From assembly GCA_963513935.1 (NCBI GenBank), contig OY740768.1, forward strand, positions 61,669,523-61,733,522: a DNA stretch of 64,000 nucleotides. Reading direction: 5' to 3'. The notes beneath the pieces were generated by a model that was not told the origin of the DNA, made no database searches, and was given only the letters and a program-made list of their open reading frames with translations. A program made the translations under genes and the position numbers. The DNA is from Aphrophora alni. Taxonomy: Eukaryota > Arthropoda > Insecta > Hemiptera > Aphrophoridae. Shown piece by piece: positions 1-12,894 of the stretch; the stretch's first letter is position 1, and each line of letters starts with the position of its first letter.

Positions 1-1099
1 TGTAGCAAAAAAAAGTGTGGCAAAAGGGACAGTATAAAAAGGGTGACCCATGATGTGAGAAAACCCAACTCCGGTTTTCTCAACCCTAACAAAAAAACTA
101 AATGAGGAAACAAACATGTTGACCTGCTAATAACAAACAACCAAATAATATTAAGAAAGGAACAAACAGGCCAACCATGTTGTCCTACATACAAACAGGG
201 CCCCTATAATTTGGAAAAAAAAAAATTTGGTACACAAGTTTATATTATTCAATGAGTGTTCAACATTTCAATTAACTATTAAACAAGTGCCACCATCTGC
301 ATCAAACAGTCCACCGCCATTTTGCCTATTGCTCATGATGATAAAAAAAAAATAATAAAAATAATTTTCTCTCAAGATGACCAAAAAAAAATTCGAAAGC
401 GAGCTCAGTGTTCTTTAGTGAGTCTACTAATCTCAGCAAATCTACTGCTATTTTACCTATTGCTGATGAAAGTTAAGAAAGTGGTTAAAAAAAATTTTTT
501 TTTCTTAAGATGACACAAAAAAAATTGAAGTGAAAAGACCAAAAGATGACTCGAGAATTATGTATGTTGTGTAATTGTTGTGTATATGTGTGTGTGTAAG
601 TATGAATTAATACAGACAAGCGAAAGTAAACTCGAGAAAATTTTAAAGGAAATTTTGAATATTTTTTTTGTTTTTTTTTTTTGTTTCTATCTATTTTTTG
701 GTTTTATTATTTATTTTATATTTTTGAATTCCCGAATGAGCCCCGCCTGTCTGAATCAAAATCAGTGAATGACTAAAGTGTGCAATATATGTATATGTAA
801 AAAAAAAAAATTATTTAAGCAAAGAAGAAAAAAAAATTATTAAAATTGGTCTAGACTTTTTGGTGTAAAGTGTTTATATGAAAAATAAAAAAAAGAGACT
901 AATAAGTTTATATAGATTTTAAAAAAAATAAAATTTCATCAGCAATAGTTGTACAGTATTCGATAAAGCTGTAAAACATGAAAATTGAGCCTTGTTTAGC
1001 ACTAAGAATTTAAGAATTTAAATTTATATGGTTCCAAAGCAAATTTTTGAAAATTAACCACGCTTCCAGAATTTAAAATTAACCATGCTCTGCTACCAG
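1..1099. other. AT-rich DNA, no gene seen
   Basis: Homopolymer A and T runs dominate. The only open frames are short and of low complexity, for example around 322-513 and 580-768, and are not credible proteins. No RNA gene or transposon end is recognisable. Confidence 0.6.
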
Positions 1100-2100
1100 A
1101 AACATGTTACCAGGCGACTTAAATTAAAGAAAAGGCGGAACCAAATGGTAACAATGTTTGAAAATAAAAAGGACAAAGACAAATTTTGTAATTAACAAGG
1201 CTCAAATTTATTAAATAAAAAAGAAATTTCGACGGATCAGATTTTACCATTTACAAAGCTGAAAAACATCCTAAGTTAAATTGCTATAAGCAAAAGCTTA
1301 ATAATTAAAAGATTACAATTAATCTTTTAAACAAAAAAATTATACGCCCTTAAGGTAAAAGTTAAAAATAAAAAAAAATATTGATGATTAGACTCTGACA
1401 TTTATCAACCCTTTTGTTTATATAAACTGTTACAAAATTTAACAATAAAAAAAGAAAAGATTCTATAAGTAAGATTTATATTTTAAATTCAAAAGTTATA
1501 TTAATTCTAACAAGTTCATTATTAAATTAATTATTACATATCATGATTTTGTTTGTTAAATTTCTTAAGTACTAAATTGGCCAACACATATATATTTAAA
1601 TAAAAAGAATTTGTTTATAACATGAGAAGATTTTAAAACAGTGAAAATTTGAATATTGCAATTTTTTAAATTGACGTCAATTTTTATTATTATTAATTTT
1701 GAAATAACCTCTTTGAGGCTGTCAGGACCGAAAAGTTTGCATGCAGCACCACCCAAGTATTTTTTTAAATTTATAAATAGTTACACATGATTACATTTAA
1801 ATAACAAGAAACATATTTTACTAAACAAAGTTCGGTGCATGAACAAAATATATTTTTAAACAAACAGTTTTCTAAAGTCAGTTTTCAAAAGGTCACTTTT
1901 GTGCACTTAAAAATTTTTAGAGTTCCTAAATCAAGCATGTTTTAATGAACAGGCAGAAACATTGATGTAGATTATTTTGCTGTAGTATGCAAAATCAAGC
2001 AGGTTTGCTCTCTTCCTCCGACCAGCTTTTGCTGAAGCAAAAGACCCGTTTACTAGAATTTGTGCAAACTCAGACATGTTGTAGAACAAGATTTTTAATT
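1100..2100 (+). repeat. Dispersed palindrome-block repeat family, copy 1
   Basis: This is the most diverged of four copies of a ~0.9-1.0-kb non-coding repeat; the others are at 12895-13800, 29590-30485 and, inverted, 42660-43650. Conserved blocks occur in the same order in all four. Here they are ATTGGCCAAC (1576-1585, one change from the palindrome GTTGGCCAAC), TTGACGTCAA (1671-1680, perfect), and AACCTCTTTGAGGCT (1705-1719, a compensated variant of ACCCCTTTGGGGT), followed by a GCATGC block near 1739. Outer landmarks are GTTACCAGG near 1104 and GACCAGC...GCTG near 2020. There is no reading frame. The edges are approximate, because no terminal repeats or target duplications could be fixed by eye. 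Confidence 0.7.
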
Positions 2101-5100
2101 AAAATATCTGGTTATTTCGTCAAAATTAGAGAATATTGATTGCATTACAGAAATTAATTAAGTTCATAATTAAATGCTTCTTAGATGGTCATAAAGCTGT
2201 ATATAAGTACTTTGATTTTGTTTAAAATAAAACTTGTATGAAACTTAGAAAATCTGTAAAAATCTGTAAAACAAGTATTCTGGTCTAGAAAAGATTTCTT
2301 TAATTAGCATTTTGACAAGTTTAAAAAAGATATTCTGATTGTTTATTGTTTGCTACCAGTTTGTTCTAATTTCACATAACTGCTCAAAACTTAAAGTTTG
2401 ACTGTTTGAGGTTTCTGTAAACCATGTTTTAAGAAATAAAAATTTTATAATTATTTAGTTTCTGAAAAATCTTGAATATTAAATAAAACATCAAATACAT
2501 ATCTTAATGAATAAAGCTTAAAACACTAACAAAATTTTATAATATTGTATAGTAAAATCTGTAAAATGGGTTACCTGGAATCCTCTTGAAAATTCTCGCG
2601 AAACATATGCCGTAATATACGAAAAATTTAACTAACTTTATCTTACTTTGTACACAAAAAAACACATCACTGAACTTTTGATTTGTGGTTTTAAAGAAAC
2701 TTATTACTTCTGCATTTTGTGAGTTTTGATTTAGACTGAAACGTGATTGAATATTTAGACTACATTTTACGAATGCTAAGACAGGAGTGAATGCGTTTTT
2801 TATTTAAGCCAGGCTCGCTATGTCTTATCTCGCTAGCGGCTGAACCTTGTTCCTAGAGAGAGACAGAGATAGGTCAGGTGATAGTTACCGCTGACGGTCA
2901 CTACGCAGAGACACTTGTCAAGGGCGGAATGGACTATGGTAGGAATTTCGGTTGATAATGTTGATGCAGATTTTTTTTTTGTCGTGAGTGTGAGTTGAGG
3001 TTTTGAATGCTACAACACGAGTGTTATAAAAGTAACCACGTGACTGGGAATTATCCAAGTAAAGGAGTGAACATGTGCGCCCACAAGACCTATGCCTTTG
3101 TGTGGCACTATCTCAACACTAGGTTGTAAATCGTGTCTAAGAGTTTTGGCCGGAGTATTTTAAGTATTGACATTTATTTATGTTTGGCCTTGTCCCCCTA
3201 AAGTCGTGTTTACGGTTTGAAGTAGGGAAATTTACAACTTTTACCGAAATTTGTCATCTGCCATTTGACCTGACGTTTTGTAATAAAGTATTTTGAGAAT
3301 CGTACCTCATTCGTTCTTCAAAATTTGAATGAGTAAGTTGTTTTAGTTTAGTATTGCGTAAAATAAAACTTTTGGCACTATCCAAATTGGTAAAGGAAAG
3401 CCAAAGGGGTATAAAACCTGCTTTGGAAGTGGAAAATTGACCTAAGGTAGCCATAAAATAAATAAACCTAACACTTTAAATTAAAAAAATGAATAAGAAA
3501 AAAAAAAAAAACAATTCGTCGATAGACGCACGAATGAACGGTTTTTGTAGCATAAAAGTTGATAAAATTTTAAAAAAGCAAAAAATGTAATATTTGGTTT
3601 ATCAGCCACAAAATGCAAAAATTTTGTCCAATTCTTTAAGTTTTTAAATCTACAAATTTCAAATGTCTGGCGTACTGACGAAAGGTTGGTCAAATAACCA
3701 CAGGAATTTACACACATATTAATCTACCGTTTTTCTATTTCATACTTGCGCAATTTCACATTCTTGCAGATAAGTAGCGTACTTGCCGACCACCCATTTA
3801 ACAGGTTTGATGTCGCTAACATGAAGTTTGGTTGCATTTCTTACAGTGGGTATGTATATATTAATATCGCTTCTGTAGTAACGGGTTCAAAAAATAATCA
3901 CGTATTCTTTAAAAAAATTTTTTTTGTCTATAGTGGCACCTCTGTTTGACATAACATTATAAAAATCCACAGGATTCGTTCTATTTAATGAGGAAATGTA
4001 ATACACCAAATTTCGTTTTCGTAGCTTAAATCGTTCACAAAATATTCCGAAAGTAATAAGTAATTACTTACGTTATAACTAGTTCCGCTATAACGACACA
4101 CATAAAAATATTTGGGATATTACTATTCAACTGTAAACCAAGTGTACATAATTTCAGCTTCATCGGTTAAACAGTTTTGGAGTTATGGTGTTCATAGAAT
4201 CACGTACGCACCGTCATCTTGAAAAAATGATCTAAATTAATTCTGTGGACCTCAAAACGTACATATCCGTTAAAATCTCGATTTCAAAAATGATACCATT
4301 ACTTTTCTTCTATATTACTCAGAAAATAAAAATTGTGGTTTTCTTTATACAATGATTTTTTGCTTCGTTTTACTATATCTATCTGTTTTGTAACGTTATA
4401 AAGCAAACCGTGTCTCTCTGTAACAATGAATGTGCAAGCATTATGCCAAACCGATAGATATATTTTTATTAAACCCTGTATATATTGCTTACTGTAATTA
4501 ACTTGGTGAATAGTATACTCATCTTCATGAAAAAAAACATTCTATTTTCCATAATTGCGGCCTACGTATTTTTTAAAAATAGTAACACCTATTTTCTACG
4601 GCATTTTCGGTTTGAACATTCGCTTTTATTCTAGACAATGTTAAACTAAACACAATAGTTCAGGAACTACAGCCGTCATACATTGGAAACCTTTTTTTTT
4701 CTTTTGCAGACTTCGTTATTTGTTATTTGCATTTCATTTATATAAAAATAAATAGAGGCTCTCATAGTAATTTATTTATACTGATTTCATTATATCGATC
4801 TGATTTGTGACATTTTAATGCAAAACTATAAGCTTTCATGTTTCTTTTATATCTGCCTATCTGTAACTCTGTTTGGGTAAGCATCACTCCGAAACGGCCA
4901 CATATATTTTTAAGAAACTTTTTATATATTGTACGTTGTAACCGAATAAACTATTTGTCGTAATGATAATAGCGGCTTACATATTTTGTTTAAATGGTGA
5001 TATTTATTGCTAAAATCTCCCATATAATTTAAAAAGAAACCTTGACCGCGTATGAACATGCGTATTTAAAAACCTTAATGTTTAAAAAATGGCATATATG

Positions 5101-7923
5101 GTTTATTTATACTGACAACTATCGAACTGGTAAATTAATGAAATGTATGAAATAAATTAAATTAGAAGAGGGGGAGAACACTACGCACACAGACAGCATG
5201 GATTAAAATATAAATTGTAACTAATCTATTTTACAAATATTGATATACATATGAAAAACATGTTGGGTTTTTCGCAGATATAGGCTATTCGTTTTGAAAA
5301 AGTAGTTGTGGGAATTATGTCCGTCTGTCGTCTCTCTGTTTATGTAAGGTACGATGGATTCAAACTAGTTGAACAATATTTATCAAATTTGGTATGTGGG
5401 GATGTTTTACACAACTCGTTAGTTTTAATTTAAATACCTCAAATATTGAGGTTAAATCAAAATTTTAACATTTAATAGAACTTGAGAACTTAAAGTAGAG
5501 AAAATGAGAATGAGATTAAGTAGAAAGTCGTATCTTGAATGGTTATAACAAATAAACAAATCTTTTTATCCACTCGATATTGTAGATAATGGCAGTACGA
5601 AAATTCTCTGAAAATTTCAAAACGATATATGAATAGGTTCTTAATTTATGATATTGTATATGAAAATACAGGTTAACTTTTAAATAGAACATCGTCTTTT
5701 TTAATTAAATTTTACACTAATAACGACTGAAACGTGAAAATTTTATCACCTAAATAAAACTTTGAGAAATTGAGAATGAGATTAGGTAGAACGTCGTATC
5801 TTGAATAGTTTTTGAGTTATAAATTTTTTTATTAGAATCGCAGCCCAATTTTTCTCCGTAAAAGTTCCCTTTTCTTCGTTCCCTACGTCGAAAAATATAT
5901 TTCGTTTGCAAATATATTCTGTTGATACGTACTTTGTACCATTTGCTACAAAGGTAGGCACGTGTTGCTGACGAGTCGTAACCTAATCTCACAGCTGTGC
6001 AATGTTGCCTTACTTCCAAGCTAACTAAGTTCATCTTTGATATGACAGTTTTTCCATTACACGTTCATTATGTATATAAAAAAAATACAATTTTTCCGTT
6101 TTTACTGCCAATATCGATTCCTTTTTATTTTTATTAAATTATATGTGTGACAGAGAAAAAAAGTTCGATTACTGGCATATCCATTCGAACATACTGATTA
6201 CTGGCATATAACAGTTCGATATGCCACACTCACCGATGTTATGTACAGGATGTCCCTTTATTTTAAGTCCCGTTTTACATAATATGCAACAACTTCCGTG
6301 CGTTGTTACCCTTTTAGGTCTATCTGAAATTTTGGAACTTGGTATTGTCATTAAGGGAGTTGAAAGTCATCATTAAGGGAGTTGAAAATCGACCACATGC
6401 TTTATTTTAATATATTTAAATTAAAAAATTTGGTCAAGTCTTACGCGCTAAAACCCTAATTGGTTCCACATTCTTATCTTATTACTTACTACTATCTTAG
6501 TTTTTCAACATACAGGTAGTTTAAAAAATGATTACTTTAATTCATACATTTTTTCTTAAAAAATCTGCACTCCGATTTACTTTATTTCAATCTTACTGTT
6601 TATTACTAGGTCAATTCACGTTACTTCTCCAAATTTCACTCAAACTTTTTTTATAACTATAACCATTTATTAACTACAACAAAAAATTATATTACTTCTC
6701 TTAAGAAAAAAAACTATCTATGGCTTTAAATCAATTTTACTTCAATCATTAAACTATAGTATCTCATCTTAAAACTTTACCTTTTTAGGCCCTTCACAAA
6801 ATTCACAACTTCGTTGTATTAACCCCAAAACTTTATTTATTTAAAAAAATCGTCGTATATTTCGTCGTAAAAAAAAAAAATATTATTATTTGCAGAACTC
6901 TTTGTTTCTGCCGTAGAATCGTCGTTATTTATTTTTCTTTATAAATACTCGTAGAACATTATTTATCATATATCTCGTAGATTATCATCATAGCATATTA
7001 TCTCATCGTAGTACTTCATAAATAAACATAAAAAAATCATTATTACAACTTAATACAACTAATTACTTCTTTTCTATTAAAAACCCTATTAAAGCCTTAT
7101 TCTTCAACTTTGATACTATAGCCTCATTCATTATTTATAAATTCATCAATATAAACTAATCTTTACCACTTATTTTTTCTCACTTCTTTTATTTAACAAA
7201 TCAATTATGAATTTAAACTTTATTGTGTTTCTTGGAAAAAAAACATAAATCTCTTCTTTTAACACAAAATCTTTAAGTTACATTATATTTCTCAAAAACC
7301 TCTTATAATTTTATTAACAAAAAATTTCATTTATCACATATTATATGTAAATCTTAATCTTGGGACCTAGCAATTAACATGCTTTATTTAGAGCAACAAC
7401 TTACAACTGCAATTTAAAACATACCGGTACCTATCTTTTAGGTTTAATTGACAAACTTTAAAAATTTTAAACAAATTATGACTTATTCCCTTAACTACAT
7501 AAAATTAATCTACCAAATTAATACTTAAATTATTGTCTAATGAGTTTTTGAGTTTTCCAAGCTTTGGGGATTTGTCCTGAATCATGGAAAATTTTCCTTT
7601 TTTTCAGAAAAAAATTTCCTTGATACGCCTTTCCCCTTATGAATGATCTCTAATCCTTCATACGTTTGGAAAAAACAAATTTTGTAAACTTAGTTAAAAA
7701 TTTTTTTTTGTCTTTTTGGGTGTTTTTTTGGGTGTCTTTTTGTGTGTCTTTTTTGGGGACGAGGTCAGTGAAATGTATTTAATTTTAAAATAGAGGAATT
7801 TATATTTTCTCTTTTTTCTTAATACATAATTTAGAGCGTTAATTTTAGTTAAAATTCAAATAAATATTTGTAATTTCTTACCTGTGTTGCGTTCGATGTC
7901 CTCTCCCAAAACAGAGACGGTTG
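2101..7923. other. AT-rich DNA, no gene seen
   Basis: No recognisable gene. Minor structure: a direct repeat of about 40 bp containing GTCGTATCTTGAAT at 5505-5545 and 5770-5810; a short duplication of GATTACTGGCATAT at 6168 and 6196; a tandem CATTAAGGGAGTTGAAA near 6350 and 6371; and a T-rich TTTTTGGGTGT cluster at 7690-7760. The stretch 6400-7370 is extremely AT-rich. Open frames here, such as 3481-3717 and 5750-6034 on -, show no domain or codon signature. Confidence 0.6.
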
Positions 7924-7942
7924 GATCCCACTTCGGACACCA
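7924..7942 (-). other. Retrotransposon primer-binding site
   Basis: On the minus strand the sequence TGGTGTCCGAAGTGGGATC lies two bases beyond a possible LTR terminus. It has the form of a tRNA-primed LTR-retrotransposon primer-binding site (TGG start, matching a tRNA 3' end). A splice-donor-like CAG|GTAAG follows on the same strand near 7880. No gag or pol lies downstream, so only the 5' end of the element remains. Confidence 0.5.
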
Positions 7943-7944
7943 GT

Positions 7945-8573
7945 TGTGACTGTCTCCACTTCTTTTGACCAGCTGGAAGCTCCGGCTGATTGGAGACCGC
8001 GTACACTTTAGCCGAATCTTGTCAGGATGGGACAAGGAGTCGGGTTAGGACGCTAATGAACGCACGCAACGCAAGTGAAATTAAATGTTATATTTTATTT
8101 GCTGCCGAATTAAAAGATTACAAAAATGATTATGATTTATTAAAAAGACATAACGGCAAGATAAAGCCTTAATAGTGGCCGAAAAGCATACCGTTTAATT
8201 TAGCTAACACGTGGCTGAAAATGGACTGACCTGACCTCGTCCCGTAGCAGTCTTTCTTCTAGCGGCTCTCGGAAAAGACTCCCGCTCGGCTTGCTAGTTC
8301 AAGCCATCCAATCCTCGTCTCTCCCCCCTTCTACGTCATATTGCACTGCTCAACAAAATCGCAAGTGCCAATTCATATTTTATTATTTAGAATTCCTTTG
8401 CATTCTAATTTATAATTATTATGGTTTTTGTTTGGTGGGGTCCTTGGCTGGGCCAGACGATGTCAAACCATCGATTTTGTTTTGTAAAACAACGATGTTT
8501 CAAAAACATCGATATTTGTTTGCCATCCCTAATCGTCAGTCGGTAACCAATATTGTAGTACGGTAGGCCTACA
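7945..8573 (-). mobile_element. Probable LTR of a truncated retrotransposon
   Basis: This is the segment immediately 5' (on the minus strand) of a primer-binding site. It would run from TGTAGGCC near 8573 to a CA end at 7945, giving about 630 bp with TG...CA termini. Its GC content is higher than the surrounding DNA, and an AATAAA-type polyadenylation motif lies near 8130 on the minus strand. The right-hand boundary is a guess from the TG requirement; no second LTR or target duplication was found. Short open frames inside (7990-8172, 8291-8566 on +) look like noise. Confidence 0.4.
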
Positions 8574-9242
8574 ATCATTCTTATATTTTAACCCGCGTGG
8601 CGTATAGGGGCCTCCAAAAAATTCTCAAATCACTATTTTTATGAATCGATTAAGTCATATTGATTGGCATTCATAGATTGAAATAGAAACTATTCTTATA
8701 ATATTAGAATATTAGATTATAAATAGAAACAAATTCTGTAAAAATATGTAACAATAATATAAATTTCTAATTGCGTAGCTATTAGAGTGAAATAGCGACC
8801 ATGTAAACTGTAGTAGCGATCATTTGGGAGAACTGTAGTAAATTTTAACAACTCACTGTTCAAATTCAATTAATTACCGTCGTAACTCTTACAAGACCAG
8901 AGATTACACCAGAAATCATATTAGTCCATATGAGAAAAATGGGGAAATTTGTAGGCATTCATCGAATAACATTCAATAAGATTTGAAATTGTTATTTATC
9001 ATTGCAAATTTTTCACGCTTGTTTGAAATTTATTTTAATTATACATTAGACAAATATATTATTTTGAGGGTGAGATTTTTAAGATAGTTTATCATTAAAT
9101 AACATCAAACAGCCTACGACACCTGACATTGTGATGTTGAATAAATTGAGAACCAATAGCCGCCTGTCTTCTGTTCGTATAACGGGATTAGGAGTATGAC
9201 TCACTCACTGGGCCGCTTCACCGCGCGCCGACCCTAACGGTG
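8574..9242. other. Intergenic DNA, no gene seen
   Basis: AT-rich sequence with a short GC-rich patch at 9215-9245 that leads into the inverted end of the MULE remnant. No frame or RNA gene is visible. Confidence 0.5.
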
Positions 9243-9559
9243 GCGCGAAAAAAGCGCACTGCAAAGAAAGCGCACAGTTAACCCTTTTGGAATTACAAAA
9301 GGAATCCAGCTCCTATCTTCATAGAAATAATTAATGTTACACAGAAAATAAAAGTTGAATTAATTAGTTTCTTATTCCCATCACACTTTATCCAGGCTTT
9401 GGACTGGCTAAATGATTAAATACTGAATAGTTTTAAATCATTTAGGCGTGTTTAAAATCAGCATGAGTATAGCTTTGTCAATGTTAACTTTTTAAATATA
9501 TTTACATTCTTATCAGCATGAATGCATATTATCTGTTTACTATTTACATTCTTTTCTAG

Positions 9560-9951
9560 TCTTGCTTTCCTTCTTGACAGAAGGTTTAGCCAAGTTTTTG
9601 TAGATATGAAACTGTCTTGAAACACGCTTTGATGTTGCCATTTTCTTCATAATTCTTCACAGTTCTTTCCAGTTTCTTATCAAACTCGACGTAAGTTTTC
9701 TTCCTCTTTTTCCCTGTTAAATTCAGTTCTATCTTCATGTACATACAAGAAAATTACTCCGCTTCACTCTTCAAACAAAGTATGACATCTCTGATTTTGT
9801 GGTTGGGTTGTCCAAGAAGATTGTTGATTTTGTTGTGCCAACCTTCCACAGCGTTCGTAGTCCTGTGTCGTCTAGCGTAGCAATTCCACAATTCAATATG
9901 AATTTCTTTATTATGCAGCCATTGTTCGACGAAGTAGTTGAAGAAGCGAGT
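9560..9951 (-). pseudogene. MULE transposase C-terminal fragment
   Basis: Minus-strand conceptual translation contains RTTNAVEGWHNKIN (about 9825-9870), the hallmark C-terminal motif of insect MULE transposases, preceded by a QWL...IELWNC stretch. After an in-frame stop near 9755 the same frame resumes with a lysine-rich tail (KKRKKTYVEFDKKLERTV) and a GNI...YLQ ending typical of this family. The DDE catalytic core is absent. The 5' end of the fragment stops exactly at a (TTAGG)5 array at 9951. It is a dead remnant and cannot encode an active transposase. Confidence 0.6.
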
Positions 9952-9975
9952 TAGGTTAGGTTAGGTTAGGTTAGG
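9951..9975 (+). repeat. Interstitial (TTAGG)5 telomere-type array
   Basis: Five perfect TTAGG units, the canonical insect telomere repeat, lie at an internal site abutting the 5' end of the MULE coding remnant. Short interstitial telomere arrays can arise by telomerase- or template-mediated repair of double-strand breaks; a chance microsatellite is also possible. Confidence 0.85.
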
Positions 9976-10167
9976 TGATGACACACCAGAAGAGGTGAAC
10001 TGTGGTGGATGGTCAGGAGAAATGTACCTGAGTTATTGTATTGCGTGATGACCCATCTCCAAACAGCTCCAAGTATTTATTTTTTGTAACATAAACCCTA
10101 CCCTAAACTGTCACATTAGCCCTTGTGCGCTTTCTTCGCACATATCTATATGTGCGCTTTTTTCGCA

Positions 10168-12376
10168 TAATCTCCCTAACTCTGAGCAGACACAATAGAC
10201 CCAAGAGGTCGACCATTAGCACGGTCCAATGGTTGCCACATTGTTTGTGTTTTTGCACCCTATCTACTCCAGACTCAAGTCTGGCTCTAACCACCTTCCT
10301 AGCACATCGACTACAACGCGGCTCTTCATGACCAACTTTCCGCTATTTATTTGCAATATAATAAATCTTTATTCGTTGACATTACTTAAATACATTTTAC
10401 ATAAAACAGATCAAAATATAAAAGGTAAAAAAATAACAAAACAGTTTTTTAAATGTTTTCTTTATTTACTAATGTAAAGATAAATGGCAAAAACCATAAG
10501 TAGATCTACACATCGATTATAAAAGTACAAAAGTAAAACAATAGTATAAATTTAACATTAAAATGGTCATAATGGTAAACAATTTCAAAATAGGTAATAA
10601 TACAAATGCAATATAATGTTATAATTGAGTAAAAAAACCAACGGAGATAACAAAGGAAAAAAAGAGTTTTTTAAATGTTTAAACAAATAAATGTTTTTTT
10701 ATTTATTAATGTAAAGAAAATCGGCAAAAAAGATAAACTGCTGCAACAAAGGAACAAACAATATAGGTTTCATTGTAAATATCAATATATCTAAACTAGT
10801 TGCAGCCACATGCCAAGTTTTATAAATAAACATTCATAAATAAGCGATATATACTATTTTGATCATTCTGCATAAGAATAACACGGGGGATGAGTATGAT
10901 GTGTTTAGCACTTTCGATATCTATGTAAACAACTGACGTAGAGAAACAAACCAAATTGTTTGTTTTTTAAAGCTGAATCCAATGGTGAAAATTAAGCTAA
11001 GTTGTGGTTTCGAATCAGTCTTAAAAATAGTTTAAAAGTAAATTACAAATATGATTTGTCTTGTCTTATACGTACGTAGCAATTGCAGATGGAGGACATG
11101 GATGGTCTGCAATTGATGATTGCCCATCACCACTTGTCCCGTTTGCTTTGTTCAATATATCAACCCTAAAAAAAAAAAAAAAACCAGCATGAAGTTCTTC
11201 ACCAATATTATATTATATGATATAGTCATTTTATAATATGATATAAAACAATATATGATATATAAAATGTTATATGATATACAACAATATATGATATATA
11301 TATAAATGTTATATGATATATAACATTGCTTTGAACGGGAATTTAAAGCTCAAGATAACAAAGTTAACAATGGCTTACAAAATTTACAATAACATAACAA
11401 ATAACAATGTTAAAATTATGAAACTTTACAAAAGTGTTTGTAAATAACCGTTATATACGCCATTAAAATTTGAAGCTGTTACGTTTACTGGATATTTTGT
11501 AATAATCGTCTAAATTTGAGATTTACTCAAACATTGTTAAATAACACCGATATTTTCCACCTTTTTCGTTATATAAATTATAAAAAGTAATGTAAAGGTT
11601 TGGAACTCCGTAATATGATGAAATTTGACAATATTTTCGTTCATTTGATAGGTATCTTGTTAAAATCTAACTGGCTGTTTCGGAGGTGTGATACCGTAAA
11701 CTCGAGTAGGCCTATCCATAATTTCTGTGCGGACAGTAAATTCCTCCCCCAAAACGTACGGCTCCGCTCCTCAGTTACCCACGCTGCCCACTGAAGGTAA
11801 TATCTTTTTCATTTGATATAAAATCAAGGAATTTAAATTAACATAAATCAACATGTTTTCGTTCGTTGATTTTTGAACCAGTTCATTTTAATCGCGTTGG
11901 AAGTTTTTACGGCAAGGCATTCTTCAAATAACGAATTTATGTTTGTTTTTTGTCAATTATGTAAACAGTGGATTCTAGGAAATGGTCTAACGAAGTAAAA
12001 TTGCTGTATTTTAATGGAAAAATGACATGTTGTTTAGTATTTGGCCGTAAAAATCACACTAGACAAGTGCAAAAAAAGTGAAAGACATATATCTTATCGT
12101 TTTCCTAATGACAAACCTGACTGATTATTGTTGAGCAAATGGATATAGATTTTAATAAATTTCATGGACATGTTATTTATTTTTAATAAATAACAGTGAG
12201 TTGAACTACCTGGTAGATATATTTTCTCCTTTTGCCAATGACTCTCGCATAATAAACAAGCGTAAAAGTAAGTTAAAGAAAATTATGTATCTAAGTTTAA
12301 TTCATTTTTAAATAGATTAATTTATATTAAATCCTTTTCATACTTAATAATTAATATCTGATCAGGAGATAGTTGG

Positions 12377-12423
<47 letters not shown>

Positions 12424-12894
12424 TTTAGTACTTACTTTCTTTTGTTGTTCAGTGATTCCAACACACGGAATAATTCTTCGTTTCTTCTTTTTTGATGGAA
12501 ACTTTTTTAAATGACCCATGTCAAAAACGAATCAAAAAGATATATGCTAAATATAACACTAATCACTAAATCACTAAGTAAGTATAACTTCTTGATACAA
12601 ATAAGAATGATAGCGGTAATTGTATGACGTTTATAATCTTCCTTGCCGGTGAGCAAGTGAAACCTGGCGTGGCATCGATGAACCACCACGGCCGCCGATC
12701 TACATACTCTGTAAACTCAACTTGTAGAGGTATTTTTAAACGACAAAACAAAATACTTCTAGTGAATATAATTGAAATATTAGACTGCAATTTTAACGTC
12801 ACAATACTTAAGTTGATGAATGTTTAAGTATAAAACATACTTATTTTAAGATCGAATTTTTACATTGGAATTAGTTTTGCTAGAAAACATTGAA
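10168..12894. other. AT-rich DNA with small repeats, no gene seen
   Basis: It contains a direct repeat of about 60 bp (10441-10500 and 10664-10740, sharing TTTTTTAAATGTTT and TAATGTAAAGA), a cluster of ATATGATATATAA units at 11200-11325, and a (TA)n tract at 12379-12421. Frames such as 11600-11794 and the overlapping frames at 12507-12827 show no family signature. Confidence 0.55.

Larger units (their letters stand above)
9243..10167 (-). mobile_element. MULE-type DNA transposon remnant with inverted ends
   Basis: The two ends are inverted copies: GCGCGAAAAAAGCGCAC at 9243-9259 and its reverse complement at about 10152-10167. Each is accompanied by a second GAAAGCGCAC block (9266-9275 and 10125-10140). 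Between them, on the minus strand, lies a MULE transposase C-terminal remnant. About 0.9 kb separates the ends, so most of the transposase is deleted. I could not find a direct 8-10-bp target duplication; CCCTAAC occurs near both ends but not at the junctions. The outer limits are therefore provisional. Confidence 0.45.
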
